From assembly GCF_017743865.1 (NCBI RefSeq), contig NZ_JAGHRJ010000001.1, positions 744,001 through 808,000 on the forward strand: 64,000 bases of DNA, read 5' to 3'. The stretch is from Labrenzia sp. R4_2. GTDB taxonomy: Bacteria > Pseudomonadota > Alphaproteobacteria > Rhizobiales > Stappiaceae. Position numbers and translations under genes: made by a program. Every line of letters starts with the position of its first letter. The stretch's first letter is position 1. Of the stretch, positions 17,818 through 27,014 are shown piece by piece. The notes beneath the pieces are model-generated. The model was not told the DNA's origin and did no database searches. It saw nothing but the letters and a program-made list of their open reading frames with translations.

Positions 17818-18741
17818 ATGACGAATGACGACCTGGACCAACCGACCGTAGCGCAGCGCTTGTCGCCGCGGGCACGTACGTCCATGGCGCAGGGCTCGGC
17901 TGGGGCGGGCGATCCGGGCGATGAACCGACTGTTGCGTTCGTCAGCCAGCCTTCCGTTGCCCAACCCGCACAGCAAGCACAGCCTGACCCGGCTGCTCCG
18001 GTCTCGCAAAACGGCTCTTCTGTTGAATCCGCAACTTCCATCGTTCGCCTGTTTGACCGAATCCCGGAACGGGTGCTCGTCCGTGCCGCTACGCCGTTGC
18101 TTTTGCTGATAGCGCACTTGCGCAGTGCGATTGACCGCGCCGATGTCGTCTCGCTCCGCCGCGAAGTTGTGGCTGAAATCGACAAGTTTGAGCAAACGGC
18201 TCAAAAGGAAGGCATAGAAGCCGGTGACATCATTGCTGCGCGTTATGTTCTGTGTGCGACAGTTGACGAGACGGTCTTGATGACGCCATGGGGCAGCCGC
18301 AGTGAGTGGAGTTCCAACAGTTTGCTGAACCAATTTCACAATGAAACCTGGGGCGGTGAAAAGTTCTTTGGCATTTTGGACCGGATTAAGGGCGATGCGC
18401 CGCGCAAGATGCCGTTGCTTGTCTTGCTGCATGCCTGCCTGATGCTCGGGTTTGAAGGCCGTTACCGGGTTCTGGAAGGCGGCCGGGATCAGCTGGAAGA
18501 TCTGCGCAACGAACTGTCACGGCTGATCAAGCGCAACACGCGCATCAAGCCAGACCAGCCGCTGTCGAAAGTGTCCGAAGGCCACAAGGGCGGCCGCAAG
18601 GTGAGCGTTCTGCCTCCAATGTGGATCATCGGTATCATTGCCGTGTCGATCCTGTTTATTGCCTGGGCCTACAGCGATTTCATGCTGGAAGGTGAAATCG
18701 TCCCCCCGTTGAGCGCCATTGAAGCGCTCGAAGTGAAATAG
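17818..18741 (+). CDS. tssL: T6SS inner-membrane protein TssL (DotU/ImpK type)
   Basis: 307 residues. The DotU-type cytoplasmic domain spans about 75-245 (LLIAHLRSAI, AARYVLCATVDETVLMTPWG, LNQFHNETWGGEKFF), and a single membrane helix lies near 265-285. There is no periplasmic peptidoglycan-binding domain after it. The first ~70 residues are an unusual Pro/Gln/Ala-rich extension with two copies of a P-T-V-A motif in acidic context: Thr10 in DLDQPTVAQ and Thr38 in GDEPTVAF. In Agrobacterium, PpkA phosphorylates a TssL N-terminal threonine that Fha then binds. These two threonines are the obvious counterparts, by inference. tssM begins 11 bases downstream. Confidence 0.94.
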   Translation: MTNDDLDQPTVAQRLSPRARTSMAQGSAGAGDPGDEPTVAFVSQPSVAQPAQQAQPDPAAPVSQNGSSVESATSIVRLFDRIPERVLVRAATPLLLLIAHLRSAIDRADVVSLRREVVAEIDKFEQTAQKEGIEAGDIIAARYVLCATVDETVLMTPWGSRSEWSSNSLLNQFHNETWGGEKFFGILDRIKGDAPRKMPLLVLLHACLMLGFEGRYRVLEGGRDQLEDLRNELSRLIKRNTRIKPDQPLSKVSEGHKGGRKVSVLPPMWIIGIIAVSILFIAWAYSDFMLEGEIVPPLSAIEALEVK

Positions 18742-18752
18742 GGGCGGCGGGT

Positions 18753-21700
18753 ATGATCAGGACATATTTCGCAAGCCTTTTGAGACCGGCAAGCCTGCTG
18801 ATCCTCCTGCTGCTGATCATCGTATCGGTTGCCATCTATTTCTTCGGCGGCATCGTCACGATTGCAGGCTTCACGCCGTTTGCGCAGACCGAGCCGCGGA
18901 TCATTGCGATTGTCGCGCTCTTTGTCCTGTTCTTCCTGATTACATTCCTGCGCCATGTTCTGGCACGCCGGGCGAATGCCAAGCTCATCAATTCCATGCT
19001 CGCCAATGACGAATTGGTGTCCATGGGAACGGACATGTCGGCCGATGAAGTCGAGCTGATCCGGGAGCGCTTCGAAGCTGCCCTGCAAAAATTGCGCGAC
19101 AACCCGCTGGACGGCAAACGGCGCCGGAATTTCCTGTTTGAACTGCCCTGGTACATCATCATTGGTCCGCCCGGCACGGGCAAAACCACGATTTTGCGCA
19201 ATTCGGGGCTGGAGTATCCGCTTGCCGAGCATGGGCAGGAGGCGCTGCAGGGCATTGGCGGCACGCGCAACTGCGACTGGTGGATTTCCAATGAAGCCGT
19301 GATGATCGACACGGCCGGACGGTACACGACGCAGGACGTCAACAAGGGCGTTGATGCCGCGGCTTGGAATGGCTTTCTCGAGCTGCTTCTGAAGTTCCGC
19401 AGACGGCGACCGGTCAACGGCATTCTGCTGACCATCAGTATTGAGGATGTGGCTGTTGCGGACGAGGACAGCCGGAAACGTCAGGCGGAAATTCTGCGCC
19501 AGCGCCTGCGCGAACTACACCGAACATTCGGCATGCGCCTGCCGGTCTATGTCATGTTCACCAAGTGCGACCTGATCGCCGGGTTTGACGAGTATTTCGA
19601 CGACTTGAAGCAGCGCGAACGGGATCAGGTCTGGGGCGTCACGCTGCCCTATGACCCGCAGCAGATCACCGTCGGACCGGCATTCGAGGCGGGTTTTACA
19701 GATCTTGTAGCGCGTCTGGAAAAAGACCTGCCGGGCACGCTGAGTGAAGAGCGGAACAACAGCCGCCGGTGCCGCATTTACGGCTTTCCTTATGAGTTCG
19801 GCTCTCTGTCTACGGTGTTGCGGAGCTTTCTGGCGGATGTTTTCCGCTCCAGCCGATACGAAGCGCAGCCTTTGTTGCGGGGCGTCTATTTCACGTCCGG
19901 AACGCAGGAAGGAACGCCGTTCGATCGTTTGCTTGGCGCAATGGGCCGCAGTTTCCAGCTCGCTCCATCGCATCAGATGCCGCTCAGCGGGCAGGGCAAA
20001 TCCTATTTTATCAAGAACCTGCTCTCCAATATTGTCTTTCCCGAGCAGAACCTTGTGGGCGTTAACACCGGTTTGGAGCGGCGTCTGGCAGCGCTCTACG
20101 CCGGCGGTCTGGCAGCGTTGTGTGCCTTTGTCATCGGCATGTCGGCCTATTGGCTGGCTGGCCTCAATCATGCGGAGCAAACCGCTGAGAAGGTGGAGGA
20201 GCTGTCAAACCGGGTTCGGGTTCTGCGCACGGAGGCAGACCAAAACCGCTCGCTCATCAGCATTCTGCCAACGCTCAATGCCGCCAAGGCCTTGCGGGAT
20301 GAGGTGATTGATCAAGAGAATTGGCTCACCGTCACGCCATTCTCAATTGAGTCCCAGTCCAAGCTTCTTCCAGCTGCCACGAAGACCTACGATTCGTATC
20401 TGACCGAGTACCTTCTGCCGTCGATCGCCTCTCGTCTTGAAGCGCAAATCCAACTGGTTTCGAACACCACCGGCAGCAATTCGGCGCTGCTGCGCGATCA
20501 GCTTGAAACCTATCTCATGCTGACCACCGGGCAGAACTACAACGCCGACAAGGTCCGAAGCGCCTTCCGCTCACAAAACGAAGCTGCGTTCGTGCTCAAC
20601 CCGGAGAACCGGGGCGCAATGCAGGAGCACATGAATAATCTCATCCAGCTCCTGCCGATCCAGACGGCCGTTGATCAGCCGATCGTTCAAGAGGCCCGCG
20701 ACCGGATCCAGCGCGTTCCGCAAGCAAGCGAAATCTATAACCGCATGGTGACGGATTCCGCGCAGCGTTACCGGGTCGCGCCGATCAATCTGACGCGCTC
20801 GCTCGGGGCCGGTGCGCTGTTCATTGACAGTGCGACAGCCGGTGGCCGCAGCCTGATCCCTGGCTTTTACACGAAGAATGGCTTTTACAACTTCTTTCTG
20901 GCCCGGCTCCCGGAATACATCCGCTCATCGATCGGGTCCGACTGGGTACTTGGGGATAGCGTTAGTGAAACGACCTACAACCGGCTCGCCCAGGAAATCG
21001 TCCGGATGTACACGCAGGACTACGTTCAGGCCTGGCGTGAAGGGATCAGCTATATCCGTGTCGTGGAAATCGGCTCGCTCGGCCGGGCTCAGATTGTCCT
21101 GCAGGACTTGTCGAGCCCGGATTCGCCGCTCACGAATGTATTGAATATCCTGCGCGAAAACACCCAGTTGCCGCTCCCAGGTTCCCAGCAGAACCAGGCT
21201 GCAACACAGGCAGCGTCCGCAGCGTCCTCCGGTGCTGCAACGAGCCTCGCCGCTTCTGCCAGCGAAGCGGCACAGAAGGCAGCCGTAGAGACGGCATTCG
21301 GCGATGCGCCTTGGCCCGGGATTGCGATCGAAAATGCCTTCCGACCGTTGAACAACCTGACCGATCCGACAAGCAGTCAGACACTCGACCGCGTTCAGCA
21401 GCTGTTCGGCGATCTTTATGGCAACGTATCCGGCGTTGTGACGGCTCCGGACCCGACAAAAGCCGCTTACGACTTGGTCAAGGGAAGAGCACAAACCCCG
21501 ACCACCGATTCCTTCACGACCTTGCGGGCGGAAGCGTCGACCAAACCCGAACCAGTGCGGTCGATGGTCTTGTCCATCGTGAACCGTACTTGGGATCTTT
21601 TGAACAAATCGGCGTATCTCTATCTGAACGGCCGGTGGAAAGATGAAGTCGTACCAGCCTGTACGTCCATCATCGCCGGCCGGTATCCGTTCGATCCGGA

Positions 21701-22367
21701 TGCGCAAGAAGACGTCAGCCTGGAAGATTTCACGGATCTGCTCGGCCCCTCCGGTGTCATGGATGCGTTTTACAACGACTATCTGAAGCCGTTCATCGTG
21801 GTGCGTAGGCGCCAGTTCAGCCCGATCCAGACGCAAGGCGCGGGCCTGGGCTTGGCTCAGGAAACGCTCAACCAGATCTCCACGTCTCAGACAATCAAGG
21901 ACGCGTTCTTTGCCAAGGGTGGCAGCAGTCCGGAGACCAAGTTCACGATCCGGCCGTCCTTCCTGGACCCGGAAGCCCTGCGCTCAACCTTGAAAATTGA
22001 CGATGACTCGATCGTTTACCGGCACGGTCCGGTGCGCGGCAAGGACTTCAGCTGGCCGAGCCAGGCTGATGCGAGCACCGCGGAACTGTCGATCACACTT
22101 CTCGACAATTCCAAGACCACAATTCTCAAGGAAGGCACCTGGGCGATCTTCCGGCTCTTGAGCGCCTCAGGTCTATCACGGGTTCGGGGCCGCGACCGGT
22201 TTGAGTTCTCTGTCGAAAAGGTCGTGAAGAAAGAACAGCGGATCGATAACGGCACGAAGACGGTTGATGTGAGCTACAAGGGCAGCTTCGCCTTGAGTGC
22301 CGGCAGTGTTGTGAACCCGTTCAACCTTGGGCTCTATTCATCGTTCCGGTGCCCACCAGCCCTGTAA
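18753..22367 (+). CDS. tssM: T6SS inner-membrane protein TssM (IcmF)
   Basis: 1204 residues, full length. Two membrane helices lie near residues 11-32 and 50-68, and a third near 450. The cytoplasmic domain between them has an intact Walker A motif, IIGPPGTGKTTILRN (about 136-150), and a GGTRNCDWWISNEAVMIDTAGRY Walker B region (landmark about 167-189), so nucleotide binding is likely. The large periplasmic part carries the IcmF C-terminal beta domain (near 1060-1180) that contacts TssJ. An Ala/Ser-rich low-complexity stretch occurs near 810-850. It completes the TssJLM membrane complex. Confidence 0.95.
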   Translation: MIRTYFASLLRPASLLILLLLIIVSVAIYFFGGIVTIAGFTPFAQTEPRIIAIVALFVLFFLITFLRHVLARRANAKLINSMLANDELVSMGTDMSADEVELIRERFEAALQKLRDNPLDGKRRRNFLFELPWYIIIGPPGTGKTTILRNSGLEYPLAEHGQEALQGIGGTRNCDWWISNEAVMIDTAGRYTTQDVNKGVDAAAWNGFLELLLKFRRRRPVNGILLTISIEDVAVADEDSRKRQAEILRQRLRELHRTFGMRLPVYVMFTKCDLIAGFDEYFDDLKQRERDQVWGVTLPYDPQQITVGPAFEAGFTDLVARLEKDLPGTLSEERNNSRRCRIYGFPYEFGSLSTVLRSFLADVFRSSRYEAQPLLRGVYFTSGTQEGTPFDRLLGAMGRSFQLAPSHQMPLSGQGKSYFIKNLLSNIVFPEQNLVGVNTGLERRLAALYAGGLAALCAFVIGMSAYWLAGLNHAEQTAEKVEELSNRVRVLRTEADQNRSLISILPTLNAAKALRDEVIDQENWLTVTPFSIESQSKLLPAATKTYDSYLTEYLLPSIASRLEAQIQLVSNTTGSNSALLRDQLETYLMLTTGQNYNADKVRSAFRSQNEAAFVLNPENRGAMQEHMNNLIQLLPIQTAVDQPIVQEARDRIQRVPQASEIYNRMVTDSAQRYRVAPINLTRSLGAGALFIDSATAGGRSLIPGFYTKNGFYNFFLARLPEYIRSSIGSDWVLGDSVSETTYNRLAQEIVRMYTQDYVQAWREGISYIRVVEIGSLGRAQIVLQDLSSPDSPLTNVLNILRENTQLPLPGSQQNQAATQAASAASSGAATSLAASASEAAQKAAVETAFGDAPWPGIAIENAFRPLNNLTDPTSSQTLDRVQQLFGDLYGNVSGVVTAPDPTKAAYDLVKGRAQTPTTDSFTTLRAEASTKPEPVRSMVLSIVNRTWDLLNKSAYLYLNGRWKDEVVPACTSIIAGRYPFDPDAQEDVSLEDFTDLLGPSGVMDAFYNDYLKPFIVVRRRQFSPIQTQGAGLGLAQETLNQISTSQTIKDAFFAKGGSSPETKFTIRPSFLDPEALRSTLKIDDDSIVYRHGPVRGKDFSWPSQADASTAELSITLLDNSKTTILKEGTWAIFRLLSASGLSRVRGRDRFEFSVEKVVKKEQRIDNGTKTVDVSYKGSFALSAGSVVNPFNLGLYSSFRCPPAL

Positions 22368-22420
22368 GGGCATCGGCCGGACACATTGTTGACCCTAAAG
22401 AACCAGGGAGGCTGGGGCGC

Positions 22421-23158
22421 ATGCATATCTGCGGCTTTTTTGGCAAACGCCCCGCCGAACGAGATTTTGTCTTCGAGGGTTTGCCGGCGCGGGTAACCGA
22501 CGCTTGGGCAAACATCGTGAGCAACTGGCTTCATGCATGTACGACCGCTGCGCCGCAGACCTGGCACAATGCCTACTTCAGTGCCCCGGTCTGGCGATTT
22601 GCGCTGCCAGCCAATCATCTCGATGAACGCGCCTGGATAGGACTTGTTGCCGGATCTGCAGACACCATGGGCCGGACCTTCCCGTTGGCTGTTTTAATGT
22701 CGATGCATGTCGAGCAATTCAGCAACGATATTATTTTCCAGATCGATGAAATCATGGATCGCCTGGAGCTTGACCTGCTGACGTTCCTTGCGGGCGAAAG
22801 CAACCGCCGCTATTTCCTCAACAGCGTAACAAATTGCTCAGCGGACATCAGGGCTGCGATAGATGAGCCGCCCTACAAGGTTTCGATGACGCTTCCCGAC
22901 CTTGAGAGTGATGAAGCGGGCTTGTGCATCCCATGGACAGATCTGGTGGCTTCGAATGAAGTGCCAGCGCACATACTGGTGTGGCCGGAGACGGACAAAA
23001 AGAAGAAACGATCATCCGCTCCGGGCTACTGGTGGCATGAAGGGTCGCCAGAACGGGTTAGCGAGGTGTGTGTGTTCTCAGCCATGCCCGAAGCGGACGC
23101 CGCCCGGGGAATTTTCATGGGGCATTGGGAGGCTCAGGGCTGGCGTGAGCGGACTTGA
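22421..23158 (+). CDS. tagF: T6SS-associated protein TagF (ImpM)
   Basis: 245 residues from the ATG at 22421, which has a GGGAGG-type ribosome site; the longer frame from 22349 has none. The N-terminus MHICGFFGKRPAERDFVFEGLP and RDF/W pattern, then GRTFPLAVL, identify the TagF/ImpM (DUF2094) family. TagF is a post-translational repressor of T6SS that works in opposition to the PpkA-Fha pathway. In Agrobacterium it is fused to PppA, while here the two are separate but adjacent genes, which fits a shared role. Confidence 0.9.
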   Translation: MHICGFFGKRPAERDFVFEGLPARVTDAWANIVSNWLHACTTAAPQTWHNAYFSAPVWRFALPANHLDERAWIGLVAGSADTMGRTFPLAVLMSMHVEQFSNDIIFQIDEIMDRLELDLLTFLAGESNRRYFLNSVTNCSADIRAAIDEPPYKVSMTLPDLESDEAGLCIPWTDLVASNEVPAHILVWPETDKKKKRSSAPGYWWHEGSPERVSEVCVFSAMPEADAARGIFMGHWEAQGWRERT

Positions 23159-23219
23159 AACAGCATGCTGTTGTTTCCGGATCGCAAGGAGATAGCGCCT
23201 CAAACGGCAAAACGAAGAC

Positions 23220-23915
23220 ATGGTCACAGAAAAGAAAAAGACCGGAACAGGCCTGGAGATCGAAACCGCCACCCGGCAAGGCACCCGCCACAGTCAGAAT
23301 GAAGACAATCATGTGTCCAAGCCCGAACATGCTCTGTTTGCTGTCTCTGACGGCATGGGAGGGCATCGGGATGGTCACCTAGCAAGCCGCGCCTTTGTCG
23401 AAGAGCTGCAAGTGATCGAGTTTGCAGATGGCGAAGGCGTGAACGAACGGCTCCAACGCATCGAAGCGGCCTTTCATCGTGTGAACGACCAGCTCTACGG
23501 CAGTTATCTGGAAAACCCGGATGCGGACATCAGCGGATGTACCGGTTTGACCCTGATCATCCATGACGGATATGCCGGGTGCCAGTGGGTCGGAGACAGC
23601 CGTCTTTATTTGTTGCGCCAAGGTCATCTCTTTCTTGTATCGGAAGACCATAGTGATGATCTGGGGCGGCTGACCCGCGCGCTCGGCTCGCATGAAGACA
23701 TCCTGGTCGACAGGCGTGTGATCGAGTTCTTGAAGGGCGACTGTTTTGTCCTGTGCACCGACGGCTTGTTCAAGGGGGCCAGTGAAACAACGATCGCCGA
23801 TGCGCTTGCAGATGGAAGTGCGGGTGTCGCGGACCGTTTGGTTGCTCATGCGGTCGAAGGTGGTTCATCGGACGACGTAACACTGATCACGGTGCGGCTG
23901 AACGACAATGGCTGA
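23220..23915 (+). CDS. pppA: T6SS PP2C-family protein phosphatase PppA
   Basis: 231 residues, a compact metal-dependent PP2C phosphatase. Metal-binding motifs are visible: RHSQNEDNH near residue 25, AVSDGMGGHRDG (about 41-52), CQWVGDSRLYLL, and a C-terminal GGSSDDVTLITVRL. PppA reverses PpkA phosphorylation and resets the T6SS. It overlaps ppkA by eight bases, and both follow tagF, giving the usual kinase-phosphatase-repressor trio. There is a 14-base palindrome (AACAGCATGCTGTT) at 23159-23172 in the short gap upstream. Confidence 0.92.
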   Translation: MVTEKKKTGTGLEIETATRQGTRHSQNEDNHVSKPEHALFAVSDGMGGHRDGHLASRAFVEELQVIEFADGEGVNERLQRIEAAFHRVNDQLYGSYLENPDADISGCTGLTLIIHDGYAGCQWVGDSRLYLLRQGHLFLVSEDHSDDLGRLTRALGSHEDILVDRRVIEFLKGDCFVLCTDGLFKGASETTIADALADGSAGVADRLVAHAVEGGSSDDVTLITVRLNDNG

Positions 23916-24867
23916 AGCAGACACGGATCTTGGCTATAAGCTCGTCGTTGATACGATGGTGGAACCAGCCGAAACCATGACCCCGGTGCCAGGCCTTGTG
24001 CTGAAGGACCGCTATTTGCTGATCAAGGAAATCGGCCGGGGTGGACAGTCCCTGGTTTTCAAGGCGCGGGATCTTGTCGCGGCAAAAGCGGGATTGTCAA
24101 AAGCTGATGTTGCTTTGAAGATCATCACGGCGGGACCGGAAATAGAACCGGATTTTGTCGCCCTGATGCATAGGGAGGCGCGGCGCCTGCGGGACCTCGT
24201 CCATCCCAACATCGTTCGTGTGTACGATATGGACCGCGTTCAGAACCTGCATTTCATGGTGATGGAGTATCTGGAAGGGGACACGCTCTCCAGTTTTCTG
24301 CGCAAAGCGGAGGACCGCAAGCTGGAGCTCGCTCAGGTGATCCGGCTGGTGCAGGATTTGGGCTCGGCTCTCGAGTTTGCCCATGCCAATGGCATCATCC
24401 ATTCCGACCTGAAACCCGGCAATGTCTTTGTGCAAACCGATGGCTCGGTCAAGCTGATCGACTTCAACATCTCCGCACCCATTGCGCCGTCCTTGCGCAA
24501 GGATGAAGAGGACACGATCCGGATCCTGATACGTCTCGGCGCAATCACCCCGAGTTATGCCTCGCCCCAGCGGCTGGAGGGCCACGAACCTTGCGCGGCC
24601 GATGATGTGTTCTCATTGGCGGTCATGGTCTACCTATGCCTTGCTGGACGCCGGCCGTTCGGTCCTAAAAACGCGCTGGAGGCCATGGAAGCGTCGGTTC
24701 AGCCAGAGAGGCCAGAGCACCTCTCTTCAGCGCAGTGGACGGCCTTGATGAAGGGCCTTGCGTTTGACGATGCAGGACGGACCCCGGAAGTCACGAATTT
24801 CGTGACGTCCTTCGCCGCGCAACGCCAATCTGCAGCCGATTGGATCCGGTCGCAGCTCAGTTGGTAG
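23908..24867 (+). CDS. ppkA: T6SS Ser/Thr protein kinase PpkA
   Basis: 319 residues, a Hanks-type kinase domain without the transmembrane or periplasmic parts of the Pseudomonas enzyme. Motifs: IGRGGQSLVFKA glycine loop, VALKI (catalytic Lys), a catalytic loop HSDLKPGN in which the usual HRD arginine is Ser, and DFN instead of DFG. The catalytic Asp, Asn and Mg-binding Asp are retained, so activity is likely, but activation-loop regulation should differ from RD kinases. Likely substrates are threonines in TssL or Fha. It is the last gene of the plus-strand operon; the next gene converges on it, with 12 bases between. Confidence 0.9.
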   Translation: MAEADTDLGYKLVVDTMVEPAETMTPVPGLVLKDRYLLIKEIGRGGQSLVFKARDLVAAKAGLSKADVALKIITAGPEIEPDFVALMHREARRLRDLVHPNIVRVYDMDRVQNLHFMVMEYLEGDTLSSFLRKAEDRKLELAQVIRLVQDLGSALEFAHANGIIHSDLKPGNVFVQTDGSVKLIDFNISAPIAPSLRKDEEDTIRILIRLGAITPSYASPQRLEGHEPCAADDVFSLAVMVYLCLAGRRPFGPKNALEAMEASVQPERPEHLSSAQWTALMKGLAFDDAGRTPEVTNFVTSFAAQRQSAADWIRSQLSW

Positions 24868-24879
24868 GTCAATGCCGGG

Positions 24880-26646
24880 TCAGATCCCGATCCTGAACCC
24901 GAAGTGACGGTCGCCCCGAGCCGAGCCTGTGAGCGTGGCATCAATATCAAGGACGTCCTCGTCCTCTTCAGATCGGGCTGCGCTCACCGAAAACTGGACA
25001 GCATTGAAAAGGGCGTCTGATATCTCGTCGAGCCGGGCTTGAAGATTTTTGGCAGACTCTGCTGCCGTCTTCGAACCTGACGGCGCCGTTGAAAAAGCCA
25101 CCTGAAGCAGGGTGTTGAGCCGGGCCATGGAAAGTGCACGCGCAACACCTGTGTCCGGCTCGTCGGACTTGCTTGCCGAGACCGTGCGAGATCCGGCAAA
25201 ATAAACCTCTGCCCGGTTGGCCTGACCGCGCAAAACGTTGATCCCGGTTGAGGCAAGTGACAGAGCAGAGTCTTGCGAGACAAAAGTCATGACGCTGTCC
25301 GCTACCGGTTTTCCGGTATTGGTATGTTCCGCCGTTTCTAGTTGATCAATCGACAGTTTTTGACCAGCACCAAAGTCAGGCCATCCGTTTGCCGCTTGAG
25401 CGTGGAGAATGGACAGAAGGGCAACCCAGCTGGCGGGCAGACCAACATCGGCTGGACCGTCATCATCAGCAATGAGGCGCCCTTTGTTCCAGAATAAGGC
25501 AAGACTGTTCGACGCTGCAGATTGCCGGAGGCTTGCAAACTGTTCAAATCCGATTTGATCCAGCATCTGATGCGGCGTCTCCCGGCTGCCGACAGTGTCA
25601 GCGCTTTCTCCGGCAAAGTCCGGGGCGAGGGTGCCGAGCAGGCACGTCGCATTTTCCGCTGCTACCGTGGCCAGACGTTTGAAGTTGGAGGCGCCGTCCT
25701 TGGCAAGGCCGGATTCATTGGCGGCTAGAACCACGTCGAATGCGGCATGAGCGAGCACACCCTCCGGTTCTTCGAGGCTCGTCAAAACATCCTCGATCGC
25801 AGCTGTCGCGCTGACCTGAACGAGGAACAAGCGGATTGAGCTTTCGCGCGGCAATTCAGCCAGCAACATCCGCAGCGCGAGCCAGTTTTCCAGAACCTGA
25901 TGCAGGCGGCGGTCTTTGAGGAATAGAGCGGCTTGGTCTTCGATCATTGCATCGAAAGAGGTGCCTCCGCCGGCATGTGCAGGTGTGGACGGCGCAGGTT
26001 TGCGCGGTTCACCACTGGCGGTCTGGGACAGGAACGCCTGGACGGCGTGCTTTGCAAGGTCCTGCGTGACTTCACTGTCCGCCGATCTTTTCGGTGCTTC
26101 GACCATCGAGAACAGAGCATCCAGTCCATCATCTTCGTCTGATTTTGGATCTGAAGCAGGAGATCCCGATGTCTGGGGTTTGGGAGCTGCGTCACGAGAT
26201 GCGGGCGTTTCCGGAGCTGAATGCGCACTCGATGATTTGGCTGCGTTCAAGAGCACATCGAAACGCTGTCCATGATCGGTCAGTCCGGACACGCCGCCCA
26301 TTGCCATGGCAGTCTTGATCGTGGTGCGAAACTCAAGCGCCTTGCTAACGGAAGCGGGTTTGAAGTCCCGCGGACGTTTGAAAGACATATCTTCGATCAA
26401 GGTGGCCGGGAGCGTCCCGAGGATGTTTTGGGCCTCTACCGTCAGGGATGGCGCGAGTTCGCTGATCAGCTCCGAGATATCCTTTCCGGTGATTTCCTGA
26501 AGACCGGCAACGGACGTTGCGAAGTCGCCAAAAATCAGAACACGGTAGGGCGGTGGCGGTTGCCTGTCCTGAGGCAGCGGCGTCCCATCGCCCAAGCCAA
26601 CGGAAAACGACTTGATGCCGGTGGGGGTCTCATCGTCCTGAGCCAT
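24880..26646 (-). CDS. Divergent single-chain TssB-TssC-like sheath protein
   Basis: 588 residues. Residues about 33-120 follow the TssB pattern of this same locus: YRVLIFGDF for KLVMLGDY, ITGKDISELISEL for ININKDNFNEVM, and SFKRPRDFKPASVSKALEFR for SLADFSPESVVRQTPEL. After a Ser/Pro/Ala-rich linker (about 120-225), residues about 228-560 resemble TssC: VLENWLALRMLLAEL matches the ESAWRSLKFVVD helix, followed by the TssC-like strand-helix order and a degenerate GRLIADDDGPADVGLPASW region in place of the RTPYG/WGN segment. It is encoded at the end of the minus-strand spike operon, beside a canonical tssB-tssC pair. Function unknown; a sheath cap, terminator or baseplate-proximal ring is possible. 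Confidence 0.7.
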   Translation of the reverse strand: MAQDDETPTGIKSFSVGLGDGTPLPQDRQPPPPYRVLIFGDFATSVAGLQEITGKDISELISELAPSLTVEAQNILGTLPATLIEDMSFKRPRDFKPASVSKALEFRTTIKTAMAMGGVSGLTDHGQRFDVLLNAAKSSSAHSAPETPASRDAAPKPQTSGSPASDPKSDEDDGLDALFSMVEAPKRSADSEVTQDLAKHAVQAFLSQTASGEPRKPAPSTPAHAGGGTSFDAMIEDQAALFLKDRRLHQVLENWLALRMLLAELPRESSIRLFLVQVSATAAIEDVLTSLEEPEGVLAHAAFDVVLAANESGLAKDGASNFKRLATVAAENATCLLGTLAPDFAGESADTVGSRETPHQMLDQIGFEQFASLRQSAASNSLALFWNKGRLIADDDGPADVGLPASWVALLSILHAQAANGWPDFGAGQKLSIDQLETAEHTNTGKPVADSVMTFVSQDSALSLASTGINVLRGQANRAEVYFAGSRTVSASKSDEPDTGVARALSMARLNTLLQVAFSTAPSGSKTAAESAKNLQARLDEISDALFNAVQFSVSAARSEEDEDVLDIDATLTGSARGDRHFGFRIGI

Positions 26647-26663
26647 GGACCGGTCCTTTCCGG

Positions 26664-27014
26664 TTATCTGATATTCACGCGGGTCGGTGTCGCCTCAATC
26701 GCCAGAAACGCGAGGGTTTTTTGATCAATCACCACCCGTCCGTCGACACTATAGCCCGCCGCGCGGTCCGCGACATGTCCGGTCACTGCAAACTCGACGA
26801 TAGGGCGCGAAGACCATTGACCGCTGCCGACCGGCGTCACGACGAGATCGAGCGTTAGCTTCTGCCCGTTGCTCATAATCTCTGTTGTTTGTCCAAGTGA
26901 TTTGGCTTCCGACTTGCCGTCCAGATAAACTTGTGGCGTGCGGTTGCGCAGGTAATCGTAAATGCAGGCATGCAAGGAATCAGGCTCTTGTGTCGCAGGC
27001 CGCCAGGCACTCAT
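26664..27014 (-). CDS. Small unidentified T6SS-locus protein
   Basis: 116 residues, soluble, no signal peptide. I do not recognise a family. It starts with a helical segment (LHACIYDYLRNRTPQVYLDG) and continues as alternating short strands (KLTLDLVVTP, PIVEFAVTGHVADR, GRVVIDQKTLAFLAIEATP), suggesting a small beta-rich fold. It is translationally coupled to the upstream TPR gene (ATGA overlap) and lies 17 bases before the TssB-TssC-like gene, so it probably works with those two. Confidence 0.6.
   Translation of the reverse strand: MSAWRPATQEPDSLHACIYDYLRNRTPQVYLDGKSEAKSLGQTTEIMSNGQKLTLDLVVTPVGSGQWSSRPIVEFAVTGHVADRAAGYSVDGRVVIDQKTLAFLAIEATPTRVNIR

Noticed and set aside
22562..22577. TGGCAC sequence inside tagF as a possible sigma-54 promoter
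   Set aside because: The -12 part reads CTAC rather than TTGC, and it lies inside a coding region with no gene start nearby.
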